This document shows positions 54,301-56,694 of a DNA stretch of 64,000 nt, one piece after another. Within the stretch, counting starts at the first letter, position 1; the number at the start of each line of letters is the position of its first letter. A model generated the notes under the pieces. The model was not told the origin of the DNA. It did not search any database and was given only the letters and a program-made list of their open reading frames with translations. A program made the position numbers and the translations under genes. This stretch comes from Aspidiotus rigidus (lineage: Eukaryota > Arthropoda > Insecta > Hemiptera > Diaspididae), in assembly GCA_035079385.1 (NCBI GenBank), contig JAVHKY010000077.1, positions 868,001 to 932,000 on the forward strand, in the 5' to 3' direction.

Positions 54301-55834
54301 GGGATTTTGCTTGTTTATACTCGCTTCAAATTCCAGTTCATACGTTTTTTTTGATCCATCAAAATCAAATTGAGTAGGCGCTCACGGTCAGTTGATTGCG
54401 CACCAGCTCCAACTTCTCAATCCGGCTCTGACTGTGCTTGAATATTTTCTTCCAAAATACGAAGAATATAATATCAAAAGAATATTGAAGCTGTTGAAGA
54501 TTTTTAAATTTTAACTAAATTTCCCCGAATGATTTACAGCTTGTCTTGACAGTGATGCTGTTGACGATTATCGTGTACATTTATACAGTCATAGCTTTCA
54601 ATTTCTTCCGAAAGTTTTACGTGCAAGAAGAGGATGGTGAAGAAGATAAGAAGTGCCATAACATGTTGACGGTAATATAAATTCATTAATACCTACTTTA
54701 CGCTTCAAAATGAAATTTTAGGTCTACGAGTAGAAACAATCTAAAACTAATTTTCCTTGGATGGGGTGAGACTTTGACGAAAGAAATTTAAATTTTTGTT
54801 AGCGAGCCACAATCAGAACTTTGACGAAGCTCTTAAACAGGGATTCCATTTTAGTGAATCGAAATAAACAAACGATTAGAAAATCATTTACCTACTTTTT
54901 TATATTTTTGCAATATGGATTTCGAACTTAAAAAGCGATTCTTGATATAGTAGGTATTTGTATAATCATGCTTATGGTATAATCATTCCACATCTTTACA
55001 CTCAGAGGCTATAGATTTGCTCGCTTGGTAAAAAAAAATCGTAGTATCTGCGATTCAATTTCCCCTATTTTCAATGCTGGTATAATTTGTTGAAAATTTA
55101 TTGTCGCCAAGTATGATGTTTTCTACCTGATTTTGTTTGCTCAGTGTTTCGTGTTCCATCTGTACAAAGGAGTTCGTGCTGGTGGAGGTATTGGAGACGA
55201 AATTGAACCTGCAGATGGAGACGATTATGAAGCGTTCCGAATTTTGTTCGATTTTACGTTTTTCTTCTTTGTAATCATCATTCTCTTAGCTATTATTCAA
55301 GGTAAGTTTTCCCCATAGGTAAAAGAAGAGACAGAATAAGTCTCTTGTAACAGTGTCTATACAATTCTGTATCGTTAATTTCTATCAAATGAAAATTTCT
55401 CAGGTTTGATCATTGACGCTTTTGGTGAATTAAGAGCTCAGTTGGAGAGTGTGAAGAACGACATGGAATCCAATTGCTTCATATGTGGCATTGGTAAAGA
55501 TTACTTCGACACACTGCCTCATGGATTTGATACGCACGTACAACAGGAACATAATTTAGCTAATTACATGTGAGGAAAAAGCATGTGTATGGGACTTGCA
55601 TGAAAATGAATATTTCATATTTCTGTTATAAATTAGGTATCTTTTTAATTGTACAGGTTCTTTTTGATGCATTTAATTAATAAGCCGGACACCGAGTACA
55701 CGGGACAAGAAACCTACGTATGGAATATGTATCAACAACGATGTTGGGATTTCTTTCCGGTCGGTGATTGTTTTAGGAAACAAAATGAAGACGAATTGGG
55801 CAGTGGCGGCAGCGCGGGTGGTGGCAAAGATTAA
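47..55834 (+). CDS. RyR: Ryanodine receptor, 3' part of gene (60 exons in window, 5' end outside)
   Basis: Intracellular calcium-release channel of the sarcoplasmic/endoplasmic reticulum; works as a homotetramer. Exons: 47-170, 1517-1607, 1680-1862, 3026-3203, 3269-3483, 3575-3729, 3797-3921, 4014-4208, 4360-4638, 4714-4934, 5009-5099, 5180-5320, 5385-5563, 5696-5861, 5954-6091, 6175-6325, 7071-7194, 7277-7484, 7567-7685, 7766-7876, 8822-8924, 9142-9277, 12251-12332, 12425-12588, 12703-12892, 14276-14391, 14529-14686, 14753-15061, 15284-15442, 15516-15725, 19821-19936, 24388-24481, 30191-30360, 30441-30534, 30616-30795, 30871-30947, 31217-31371, 35195-35283, 35355-35524, 35604-35749, 36148-36218, 36305-36370, 36470-36549, 36650-36811, 45122-45278, 45359-45567, 45642-45845, 45921-46085, 49712-49858, 49922-50051, 50119-50238, 50323-50547, 50701-50831, 53010-53174, 53372-53432, 53514-53660, 54540-54671, 55145-55301, 55404-55569, 55657-55834. 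The sum is 8,985 nt, exactly 2,995 codons with stop. Insect RyRs are about 5,100 residues, so about 2,100 are missing upstream. No frame break was found. Residue numbers below count from codon 47-49. Confidence 0.97.
885..962. repeat. Cluster of TGACGTCA-type palindromes
   Basis: Four GACGTC cores occur within about 80 bp; two are perfect TGACGTCA, one ends GTCT and one begins CGACGTCA. The contexts are GATGACGTCAC-like. TGACGTCA is the cyclic-AMP response element consensus, but the motif recurs in other repeats of this window, so it is more likely part of a repeat than an enhancer. Confidence 0.5.
1079..1212. mobile_element. Foldback MITE, hAT-like 8-bp target duplication
   Basis: Imperfect inverted repeats of about 35-40 bp begin GTGACCCC and end GGGGTCAC; the arms share CTACAGAA and CCCGGCTTAG. 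Flanks are CTTTATTT (1071-1078) and ATTTATTT (1213-1220), an 8-bp duplication with one mismatch. There is no coding capacity; it is a non-autonomous DNA transposon. Confidence 0.7.
2340..2580 (+). pseudogene. Relic of LINE RNase H domain in intron 3
   Basis: In the frame of 2476 the sequence reads [20 protein letters not shown] followed by HAVKAATIL. This resembles the RNase H segment of non-LTR retrotransposons, usually (V/A)xxxWVPxHxGIxGNExAD. Upstream, in another frame, [13 protein letters not shown] resembles the DSLSALxAL region. Frameshifts and stops are frequent. The rest of intron 3 (1863-3025) shows no intact gene. Confidence 0.4.
3026..5320 (+). CDS. RyR: RyR exons 4-12: RIH-type (RYDR_ITPR) central solenoid (residues 133-666)
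   Basis: Nine exons: 3026-3203, 3269-3483, 3575-3729, 3797-3921, 4014-4208, 4360-4638, 4714-4934, 5009-5099, 5180-5320. Introns are 65-151 bp. Diagnostic strings include [73 protein letters not shown] and [19 protein letters not shown]. This is the second RYDR_ITPR (RIH) homology domain shared by RyR and IP3 receptors, a helical solenoid of the cytosolic shell. The exon 10 acceptor is the CAG at 4711-4713; the TAG at 4691-4693 would bring in a stop. The donor after exon 11 is the less usual GTCGGT. Confidence 0.95.
5385..7194 (+). CDS. RyR: RyR exons 13-17: RyR repeats 3 and 4 (residues 667-919)
   Basis: Exons 5385-5563, 5696-5861, 5954-6091, 6175-6325, 7071-7194. Two copies of the RyR repeat (Pfam RyR family) are visible. 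The first has [20 protein letters not shown] followed by [13 protein letters not shown]. The second has [20 protein letters not shown], then [20 protein letters not shown] and [14 protein letters not shown]. In vertebrates this tandem repeat carries the main phosphorylation loop. The linker between the repeats (ending [13 protein letters not shown]) is Ser/Arg-rich; phosphorylation there is only an inference. The 745-bp intron before exon 17 is AT-rich. Confidence 0.95.
6326..7070 (+). other. RyR intron 16, AT-rich, no gene
   Basis: A 745-bp AT-rich intron. I see no repeat shared with the rest of the window and no credible ORF. Confidence 0.6.
7277..9277 (+). CDS. RyR: RyR exons 18-22: central solenoid (residues 919-1144)
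   Basis: Exons 7277-7484, 7567-7685, 7766-7876, 8822-8924, 9142-9277. Readable strings include [77 protein letters not shown] and [20 protein letters not shown]. Exon 21 (8822-8924) is short and sits alone in AT-rich sequence; it is needed to keep phase between exons 20 and 22. A family-B repeat occupies the intron before it. Confidence 0.94.
8114..8461 (+). mobile_element. Family B repeat, most complete copy (B1)
   Basis: A 348-bp element bounded by CAGGGAACCTGTTTTATG (8114-8131) and its near-perfect reverse complement CATGAAACAGGTTCCCTG (8444-8461). The interior holds about three degenerate copies of a 40-bp unit (GGAAAAATTTCGACT, CGAGCTATATATGATA, AGGGGGACTT) and then a TAGGTCTAGGC-rich tail. 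Conserved sequence continues past the right terminus (CGTTCCTCG to AAGGAAGCCGTCG), so the true end may be near 8500. No ORF. Confidence 0.65.
9376..12113. mobile_element. Non-autonomous element with inverted repeats of about 640 bp
   Basis: Sequence 9376-10022 is repeated in reverse complement at 11466-12113 with very few differences, including a 62-codon ORF at 9553-9741 mirrored identically at 11748-11936. The shared outer end reads ATTTTCAGAAGGCGTGCC. The middle (about 1.4 kb) has no transposase and contains two related pieces near 10215 and 10960 and a 15-G run at 11407. Both arms carry TGACGTCA. No clear target duplication was found. The near identity of the arms suggests a recent origin or gene conversion. 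It fills RyR intron 22. Confidence 0.75.
12251..12892 (+). CDS. RyR: RyR exons 23-25 (residues 1145-1290)
   Basis: Exons 12251-12332, 12425-12588, 12703-12892. They encode [38 protein letters not shown] and [20 protein letters not shown], all characteristic RyR core-solenoid sequence. They follow a 3-kb intron filled by the long-inverted-repeat element at 9376-12113. Exon 25 ends in phase 2 (GG), completed by T at 14276 to give Gly-Asn-Tyr-Val. Confidence 0.95.
12893..14275 (+). other. RyR intron 25 with TGACGTCA/TAGGCT repeat
   Basis: No gene. TGACGTCATC occurs near 13441 and TGATGACGTCATCA near 13695, flanking a TAGGCTATA-rich tract (13540-13660). A 20-A run lies at about 13100. The small minus-strand ORF 13461-13673 looks random. 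Confidence 0.55.
14276..15725 (+). CDS. RyR: RyR exons 26-30 (residues 1290-1607)
   Basis: Exons 14276-14391, 14529-14686, 14753-15061, 15284-15442, 15516-15725. Motifs include [40 protein letters not shown], a basic run [39 protein letters not shown] and [19 protein letters not shown], ending [14 protein letters not shown]. The basic run at the start of exon 29 occurs in other insect RyRs. The donor after exon 29 is GTCGGT. A 4.1-kb intron follows. Confidence 0.95.
16917..17034. mobile_element. Short foldback MITE
   Basis: Inverted arms of about 35 bp: AAACAATGCGGCTTGTCCCG and CACATAAATTTATT on the left, AATAAATTTATGTGCGGAAT and AAGCCATATTGTTTT on the right. They enclose a loop containing AACGTTTCGACTACCTCG. 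No coding sequence. Confidence 0.6.
18320..18700. repeat. Three degenerate tandem units with GGCACAAAT motif
   Basis: Related blocks start near 18325, 18474 and 18650, each with GGCACAxAT, then CACAAxTC or a decayed form, then ATTTTTTGA/ATATTTTGA. Unit length is roughly 150-170 bp. No ORF. Confidence 0.4.
19821..19936 (+). CDS. RyR: RyR exon 31, isolated and divergent (residues 1608-1646)
   Basis: A single 116-nt exon between 4.1-kb and 4.5-kb introns, with AACAG acceptor and GTACGT donor. It reads [20 protein letters not shown] then [19 protein letters not shown]. The second half matches the conserved RyR stretch normally written (Q/K)RxRAVxACFRxTxLYxLP. The first half lacks the usual DHPxxxS sequence after GLHM. 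Phase and context (GLHM before, [11 protein letters not shown] after) make it the right exon. I did not find a second copy that could be a mutually exclusive alternative. Confidence 0.85.
20297..20420. mobile_element. Hairpin element with arms of about 35 bp
   Basis: TTATCATTTAAACGCGACGT at 20308 is mirrored by ACGTCGCGTTCAAATGATAA ending at 20410. The arms extend with one or two mismatches to about 35 bp around a loop of about 50 bp. Probably a small foldback MITE in RyR intron 31. Confidence 0.55.
20859..20965 (+). repeat. Family B left end (B2), interrupted by the Penelope-like element
   Basis: The left terminus (GGGAAACCTGTCCTATGG) and the first 40-bp unit are present. The copy breaks at 20965 exactly where the retroelement begins. 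The last 12 bases, ATAGGAGGTGGA (20954-20965), recur at 23161-23172 after the retroelement. Confidence 0.6.
20966..22998 (+). pseudogene. Penelope-like RT / GIY-YIG polyprotein, decayed
   Basis: The reading frame runs from about 20966 with an in-frame TAG at 21083-21085 (before [10 protein letters not shown]), then through [19 protein letters not shown] and [11 protein letters not shown] one-base frameshift falls in a six-C run at 21582-21587, after [10 protein letters not shown]. The frame continues from [11 protein letters not shown] to 22998. RT motif C (YVDDILYVW) is intact. Motif A reads FGVAGLF, where the first residue after Phe should be the catalytic Asp. The C-terminal GIY-YIG domain is [18 protein letters not shown] with [11 protein letters not shown] and a Glu-Asn pair downstream; the YIG part is YIS. 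The copy is therefore not expected to be active. Confidence 0.85.
20966..23160 (+). mobile_element. Penelope-like element, 5'-truncated, flanked by 12-bp target duplication
   Basis: A retroelement of about 2.2 kb inserted in a family-B repeat. The duplication ATAGGAGGTGGA lies at 20954-20965 and 23161-23172. It codes for reverse transcriptase followed by a GIY-YIG endonuclease, the defining order of Penelope-like elements. About 160 bp of 3' non-coding sequence follow the stop at 22998. The N-terminal part of the ORF is missing, consistent with 5' truncation. Confidence 0.85.
23400..24165. repeat. Cluster of family B repeats (B3, B4), head-to-tail and inverted
   Basis: At least two degenerate copies. 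B3 runs from 23413 to about 23750 (left end ACAGGAATTCTGTTCTATG, right end CATAAAATAGGTTCCATGCG). An inverted left end lies at 23757-23875. A further copy ends at about 24135 with GAGCAGGTTCCC. 40-bp units occur in both orientations. No gene. Confidence 0.5.
24388..24481 (+). CDS. RyR: RyR exon 32 (residues 1646-1677)
   Basis: A 94-nt exon encoding [17 protein letters not shown] and then [13 protein letters not shown]. It sits alone between the intron with the Penelope-like element and the 5.7-kb intron with the giant inverted repeat. The acceptor is TTTTCAG, the donor GTACGT, and phase 2 to 0 fits both neighbours. Confidence 0.93.
25239..26318 (+). mobile_element. Family A element, copy A1, inserted in inverted-repeat arm
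   Basis: It contains CATGTTCCATGTCTTTT (from 25385) and the inverted AAAAGACATGGAACATG (26300-26316). Outside the left motif is TTTCTAGCATAGCC, conserved in the other copies. The interior has GCGAACTCGCTCCGCTCG-type GC-rich units, a copy of the family-B 40-bp core (25985-26035), (TTTA)n microsatellite and GCGGGGTGTACTCGCGA. It interrupts TTTCAAAATGGCGG of the surrounding arm; the 25240-25353 portion may be a separate insertion. Confidence 0.65.
27572..28025. mobile_element. Foldback MITE with arms of about 155 bp
   Basis: GTTGCTCATGAAGT near 27572 is mirrored by ACTTCATGAGCAAC ending near 28018. The arms stay alignable through AGAGTTTGAAT, AAACATTCATA and AAATCTTACAGCA. The loop is about 135 bp. 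It lies in the centre of the giant inverted repeat. Confidence 0.65.
30191..31371 (+). CDS. RyR: RyR exons 33-37: acidic divergent segment and start of RIH-associated domain (residues 1678-1902)
   Basis: Exons 30191-30360, 30441-30534, 30616-30795, 30871-30947, 31217-31371. Exon 33 contains [20 protein letters not shown]. Exon 34 is very acidic ([20 protein letters not shown]), as in other insect RyRs. Exons 35-37 give [40 protein letters not shown] and [20 protein letters not shown], then [15 protein letters not shown], the opening of the RIH_assoc domain shared with IP3 receptors. Confidence 0.95.
32078..32890. mobile_element. hAT transposon relic with perfect 8-bp target duplication TACTAGGT
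   Basis: Termini are CAGGCGTGGGCAACC (32078) and, inverted, GGTTGCCCATGCCTG (ending 32890). Flanks are TACTAGGT at 32070-32077 and 32891-32898. The uninterrupted target (TTCTACTAGGTCAAGTGTTC) exists in copy A1 near 25440. A second inner inverted repeat pairs the regions near 32247-32290 and 32688-32725. Confidence 0.85.
32300..32660 (+). pseudogene. hAT transposase C-terminal fragment
   Basis: The frame reads [20 protein letters not shown] and [13 protein letters not shown]. After a frameshift near 32500 it reads [20 protein letters not shown] and [10 protein letters not shown] before TGA. This is the C-terminal dimerisation region of hAT transposases, like those in ZBED5/SCAND3-type genes. 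The catalytic domain is absent, so the copy is non-autonomous. Confidence 0.7.
35195..35749 (+). CDS. RyR: RyR exons 38-40: RIH-associated domain (residues 1903-2037)
   Basis: Exons 35195-35283, 35355-35524, 35604-35749. The sequence reads [60 protein letters not shown] and [20 protein letters not shown], a near-invariant block of insect RyRs. They follow a 3.8-kb intron carrying the split LINE relic, a family-A element and the nested hAT. Confidence 0.96.
36148..36811 (+). CDS. RyR: RyR exons 41-44: EF-hand pair region (residues 2038-2164)
   Basis: Exons 36148-36218, 36305-36370, 36470-36549, 36650-36811. A segment [20 protein letters not shown] precedes two EF-hand-like loops. The first, at about residue 2086, is [13 protein letters not shown]; the second, at about 2121, is [13 protein letters not shown]. 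Both keep the Asp-Gly pair. The first lacks the usual Glu at loop position 12 and the second begins with Glu, so calcium affinity cannot be judged from sequence. The end, [18 protein letters not shown], joins exon 45 across an 8.3-kb intron. Confidence 0.95.
36845..37458. mobile_element. hAT-like MITE (614 bp) in RyR intron 44
   Basis: The ends are inverted: CAGTGTTTCTCAACCGGTGT at 36845 and CAACCT..GAAACACTG on the complementary end at 37458. Both ends contain GTGTGCCGCG. CAGTG-TTTCTCAACC termini are typical of hAT elements. The flanks TGGATCAT and CTCTGATC do not match well. No transposase ORF. Confidence 0.7.
38755..39675. repeat. GGCTGAT/AGCCGAAA-rich degenerate repeat block
   Basis: From 38775 to 38960 the words TTCGGCTTATGGCTGA and TTGGCTGGCTGAT recur about ten times. 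From 39405 to 39660 the complementary type (AGCCGAAA, AAAGCCAAAAGC) recurs. The block is roughly bounded by GAGTTGAAGGC and GCTTTCCAACTC, which may be decayed inverted termini. No credible ORF. Confidence 0.45.
40232..40385. mobile_element. Foldback MITE, 154 bp
   Basis: The left arm ATGTAACCTGTACCGAAAGA continues AACGTTATTAGTGTGCAAT. It pairs with the right arm ATTGTACACTAATAACGTTC, which continues TTTCGGCACAGGTCACAT. There are about four mismatches in about 38 bp. Confidence 0.7.
40821..42260 (-). mobile_element. Family A element, copy A3, reverse orientation
   Basis: It starts TGACATGTTCCATGTCTTTT and ends AAAAGACATGGAACATGATC followed by GGCTATGCCAGAAAG, the reverse complement of the A1/A2 left end. 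The interior has long (AAAT)n arrays, two TTCGCGAGTACACCCCGCG units, several GCGAGTTCGCCCCACGA units and family-B-type 40-bp cores (near 41330 and 41560). A run of about 34 T follows at 42275. No coding capacity. Confidence 0.7.
42808..44830 (+). mobile_element. pogo/Tigger-type DNA transposon, apparently complete coding capacity
   Basis: A single intact transposase ORF lies in about 2.0 kb inserted in family-B repeat B5. Non-coding ends carry about ten same-orientation copies of TAAGTGAAA/TAACTGAAA. Six lie before the ORF (42817-43115) and four after it (44722-44795). The right end reads, on the complementary strand, CAGTGATTTTTCAAGG, and pogo-like ends often start CAGT. Exact termini and the TA duplication are not resolved. 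Confidence 0.7.
43193..44704 (+). CDS. Tigger-like transposase, 503 aa, intact
   Basis: Cut-and-paste transposase of the Tc1/mariner superfamily, pogo/Tigger branch. Order: N-terminal psq-type helix-turn-helix (residues about 8-55, [20 protein letters not shown] then [16 protein letters not shown]); CENP-B/Tc5-type DNA-binding domain (about 65-135, [20 protein letters not shown]); DDE_1 catalytic domain with Asp in [20 protein letters not shown] and [10 protein letters not shown]. The triad is complete. The tail is acidic ([10 protein letters not shown]) and ends [10 protein letters not shown], a match to a PCNA-interacting (PIP) box. Length is typical of the family. No stop or frameshift, unlike every other element here. 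It lies in RyR intron 44 on the same strand. Confidence 0.92.
   Translation: MADKKLTSLSISDKIKVLEELETNSRSDVGKKFKISQSTITRILRQKDELLAGDKNSSRKRRREAEHPELEDCLVKWIKKTREDNVPISGPMLQRQGKKFADMLKIPASSFSGNNGWLGKFKQRHDIVFRQISGEGKAVDGEVCREWKETLRSIIEGHQPRDVFNTDETGLFYQCLPNKTMCFKGETCQGGKHSKERVTLLLGANMDGSEKLPPLVIGKSQKPRCFAKVKTFPMEYLANKKAWMTSNLFKQWLLKLDSTMKFQKRHVLLFIDNCSAHSPLPQLKNVNVQFLPPNTTSHLQPLDQGIIRNFKSFYRIEVIDHILEAIEQSIDRKINVLQAMRMARMAWSNVTQSTIANCFRRCGFSFETEAVMPATEVTEEPPNWQKLTELLPGETNASLTFQDFVCFDDAVHVCGQVSDEDIVAEVTEPHESADESEGGEDDGSPPENIIRRDAQSALLTLQKFLESKEGVPDSFFSTLVDLQKFVKNSTEHTQSKITDFFAK
45122..46085 (+). CDS. RyR: RyR exons 45-48: auxiliary helix and acidic linker (residues 2164-2409)
   Basis: Exons 45122-45278, 45359-45567, 45642-45845, 45921-46085. 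The sequence reads [40 protein letters not shown] and [20 protein letters not shown]. Exon 47 has a hydrophobic stretch ([20 protein letters not shown]), the auxiliary membrane helix preceding S1 in RyRs. Exon 48 is a low-conservation acidic/Thr/Ser linker, shorter than in flies. The donor after exon 45 is read as AGG|GTATCA to keep Arg-Glu-Ser-Lys. Confidence 0.93.
46379..49393 (-). mobile_element. R1-like LINE, 5'-truncated, 18-bp target duplication
   Basis: About 3.0 kb of non-LTR retrotransposon on the minus strand in RyR intron 48. The duplication ACAAGATGTGTAATGGAG is perfect at 46361-46378 and 49394-49411. The 5' end (49393) cuts into the endonuclease domain. There is no poly(A) tail at the 3' end (46379), as in several R1-clade elements. 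Confidence 0.9.
46639..49393 (-). pseudogene. LINE ORF2: endonuclease, reverse transcriptase, zinc knuckle; several lesions
   Basis: From 49393 downward: AP-endonuclease C-terminal half ([35 protein letters not shown]), then a frameshifted linker around 48850-48566. The RT follows ([50 protein letters not shown] with YADD at 47797-47808, [10 protein letters not shown]). The C-terminal zinc knuckle is [19 protein letters not shown]. In-frame TAG stops fall at 48180-48178 (between ISDS and YGFQTG) and 47037-47035 (between NFHLT and VLSGHG), where Gln would be expected. Another TAG follows LFPQ near 48567. A one-base frameshift lies near 48465. Not functional. Confidence 0.85.
49712..50831 (+). 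CDS. RyR: RyR exons 49-53: linker, S1 and S2 helices (residues 2409-2660)
   Basis: Exons 49712-49858, 49922-50051, 50119-50238, 50323-50547, 50701-50831. The linker ends in [20 protein letters not shown]. Exon 51 holds S1 ([19 protein letters not shown]). Exon 52 holds a short acidic luminal loop and S2 ([14 protein letters not shown]). Exon 53 gives [20 protein letters not shown] and then [10 protein letters not shown]. The Met at 50521-50523 (residue 2608) aligns with the position numbered I4790 in Plutella, where Met is common outside Lepidoptera. Confidence 0.95.
51320..52955. mobile_element. Palindromic mosaic element with minisatellite arm
   Basis: The left arm (about 51320-51660) is repeated in reverse complement at about 52355-52955. 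Both share ATTATCGAAATTG, CTCCAGTCCTCTGG, CATTGTGGACAC and TTGTGCTACGTTTTTGC motifs. The right arm is extended by three units of about 130 bp (52555, 52690, 52825), each with GACCAGxxxxGAxGAAAAAC and CGGCACAAT. The centre (51800-52260) holds shorter imperfect palindromes around AGCAGGACTG/GATCGACT. No transposase. It fills RyR intron 53. Confidence 0.6.
53010..53660 (+). CDS. RyR: RyR exons 54-56: S2-S3 region, S3 and S4 (residues 2660-2784)
   Basis: Exons 53010-53174, 53372-53432, 53514-53660. They read [50 protein letters not shown] and then S3 ([20 protein letters not shown]), followed by [20 protein letters not shown]. The TGT codon at 53607-53609 puts Cys where insect RyRs and mammalian RyR1 have Gly (AVGF/AMGV). 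This Gly is the diamide-resistance position G4946 of Plutella. See the finding on this residue. Confidence 0.95.
53661..54539 (+). other. RyR intron 56, no feature recognised
   Basis: An 879-bp intron with a T run near 53748 and no repeat shared with the rest of the window. The minus-strand ORF 53769-54044 has no recognisable motif. Confidence 0.5.
54540..55834 (+). CDS. RyR: RyR exons 57-60: S5, pore, S6 and C-terminal zinc domain (residues 2785-2994)
   Basis: Exons 54540-54671, 55145-55301, 55404-55569, 55657-55834. S5 is [20 protein letters not shown]. The pore loop at 55181-55201 encodes the selectivity filter GGGIGDE intact. S6 is [15 protein letters not shown], continued across an intron into [12 protein letters not shown]. 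Exon 59 has the C-terminal zinc ligands CFIC and [11 protein letters not shown]. Exon 60 has [20 protein letters not shown] and a Gly/Ser-rich tail ending GGGKD before TAA at 55832-55834. No canonical AATAAA was seen in the next 250 bp. Confidence 0.97.
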
Positions 55835-56138
55835 AGTCTTGCCCCTCCCTTCTAAAAAAATTGTTCCGAGCTCTCTACATGAATGAAAATCAAAAATATA
55901 AAATAAGATCAAATTTTAGAAACGTGACTGTTGTACTTTATTTTCGAGCAGTCGAGCGATTGCTCATCATTAATTTTAAGGACCAGCCTCTTATTTCATG
56001 ATCTTCAATTTTCAGAAGTTTCCATTTGAAGCATGAGACTAGTTTTGGAAGTAGACTTCTTTAACATTGCAACAAAAGGTTTAATTAGAGGTATCATGAG
56101 AAGGTCTGTTCCAGAGTATTTCAATCATCCTTTATTAA

Positions 56139-56339
56139 CGGGGAACCTGTTTTATGGGGGGCTTTTTGAGAAATTTGCCGTGTGCCGTCTAGCAAAAAAC
56201 TTGGGCAAATTTCGACTTTCGAGCCATATATGATAAGAGGGGGACTTGGAAAAATTTAATCTCTCGAGCTTATCATATATAGCTCGAGATTCGAGAAAAA
56301 TTTAGACTCTCAAACTATATTATACTAGGCTTATAGTGG
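56139..56339 (+). repeat. Family B repeat, truncated copy B6
   Basis: The left terminus CGGGGAACCTGTTTTATG (56139-56156) and two 40-bp units are present. It breaks off at TTATAGTGG where the next inserted block begins. It lies about 300 bp past the RyR stop codon. Confidence 0.6.
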
Positions 56340-56694
56340 CATGGGTAAAATAATTATGCTGTTTAAAGGTGAAAATGGATACCGTTTTATCTCCAGAATT
56401 GAAAAGGTATTATGTCCATTTTCACCTTTTAAAAAGCCATTTTACACATACAGGCTGCTGACACACTCACACAAGTACACAACAAAATATAACTTTCAAC
56501 AACCTGCAACAATAGAGTCTACTACTGAATGATATTATAAGTAAGTATGGGTTGCGTGAGTGAATCAAAAAAGGTAAAAATTGAATCTAAACATGATACC
56601 TGCAGAGAATTGTTATTTCATACCCTTTTAATCCCATATTTTATTGTGTGTTTGTGTGAGTGTGTCAGCAACCTGTATGTGTAAAATATGCTAT

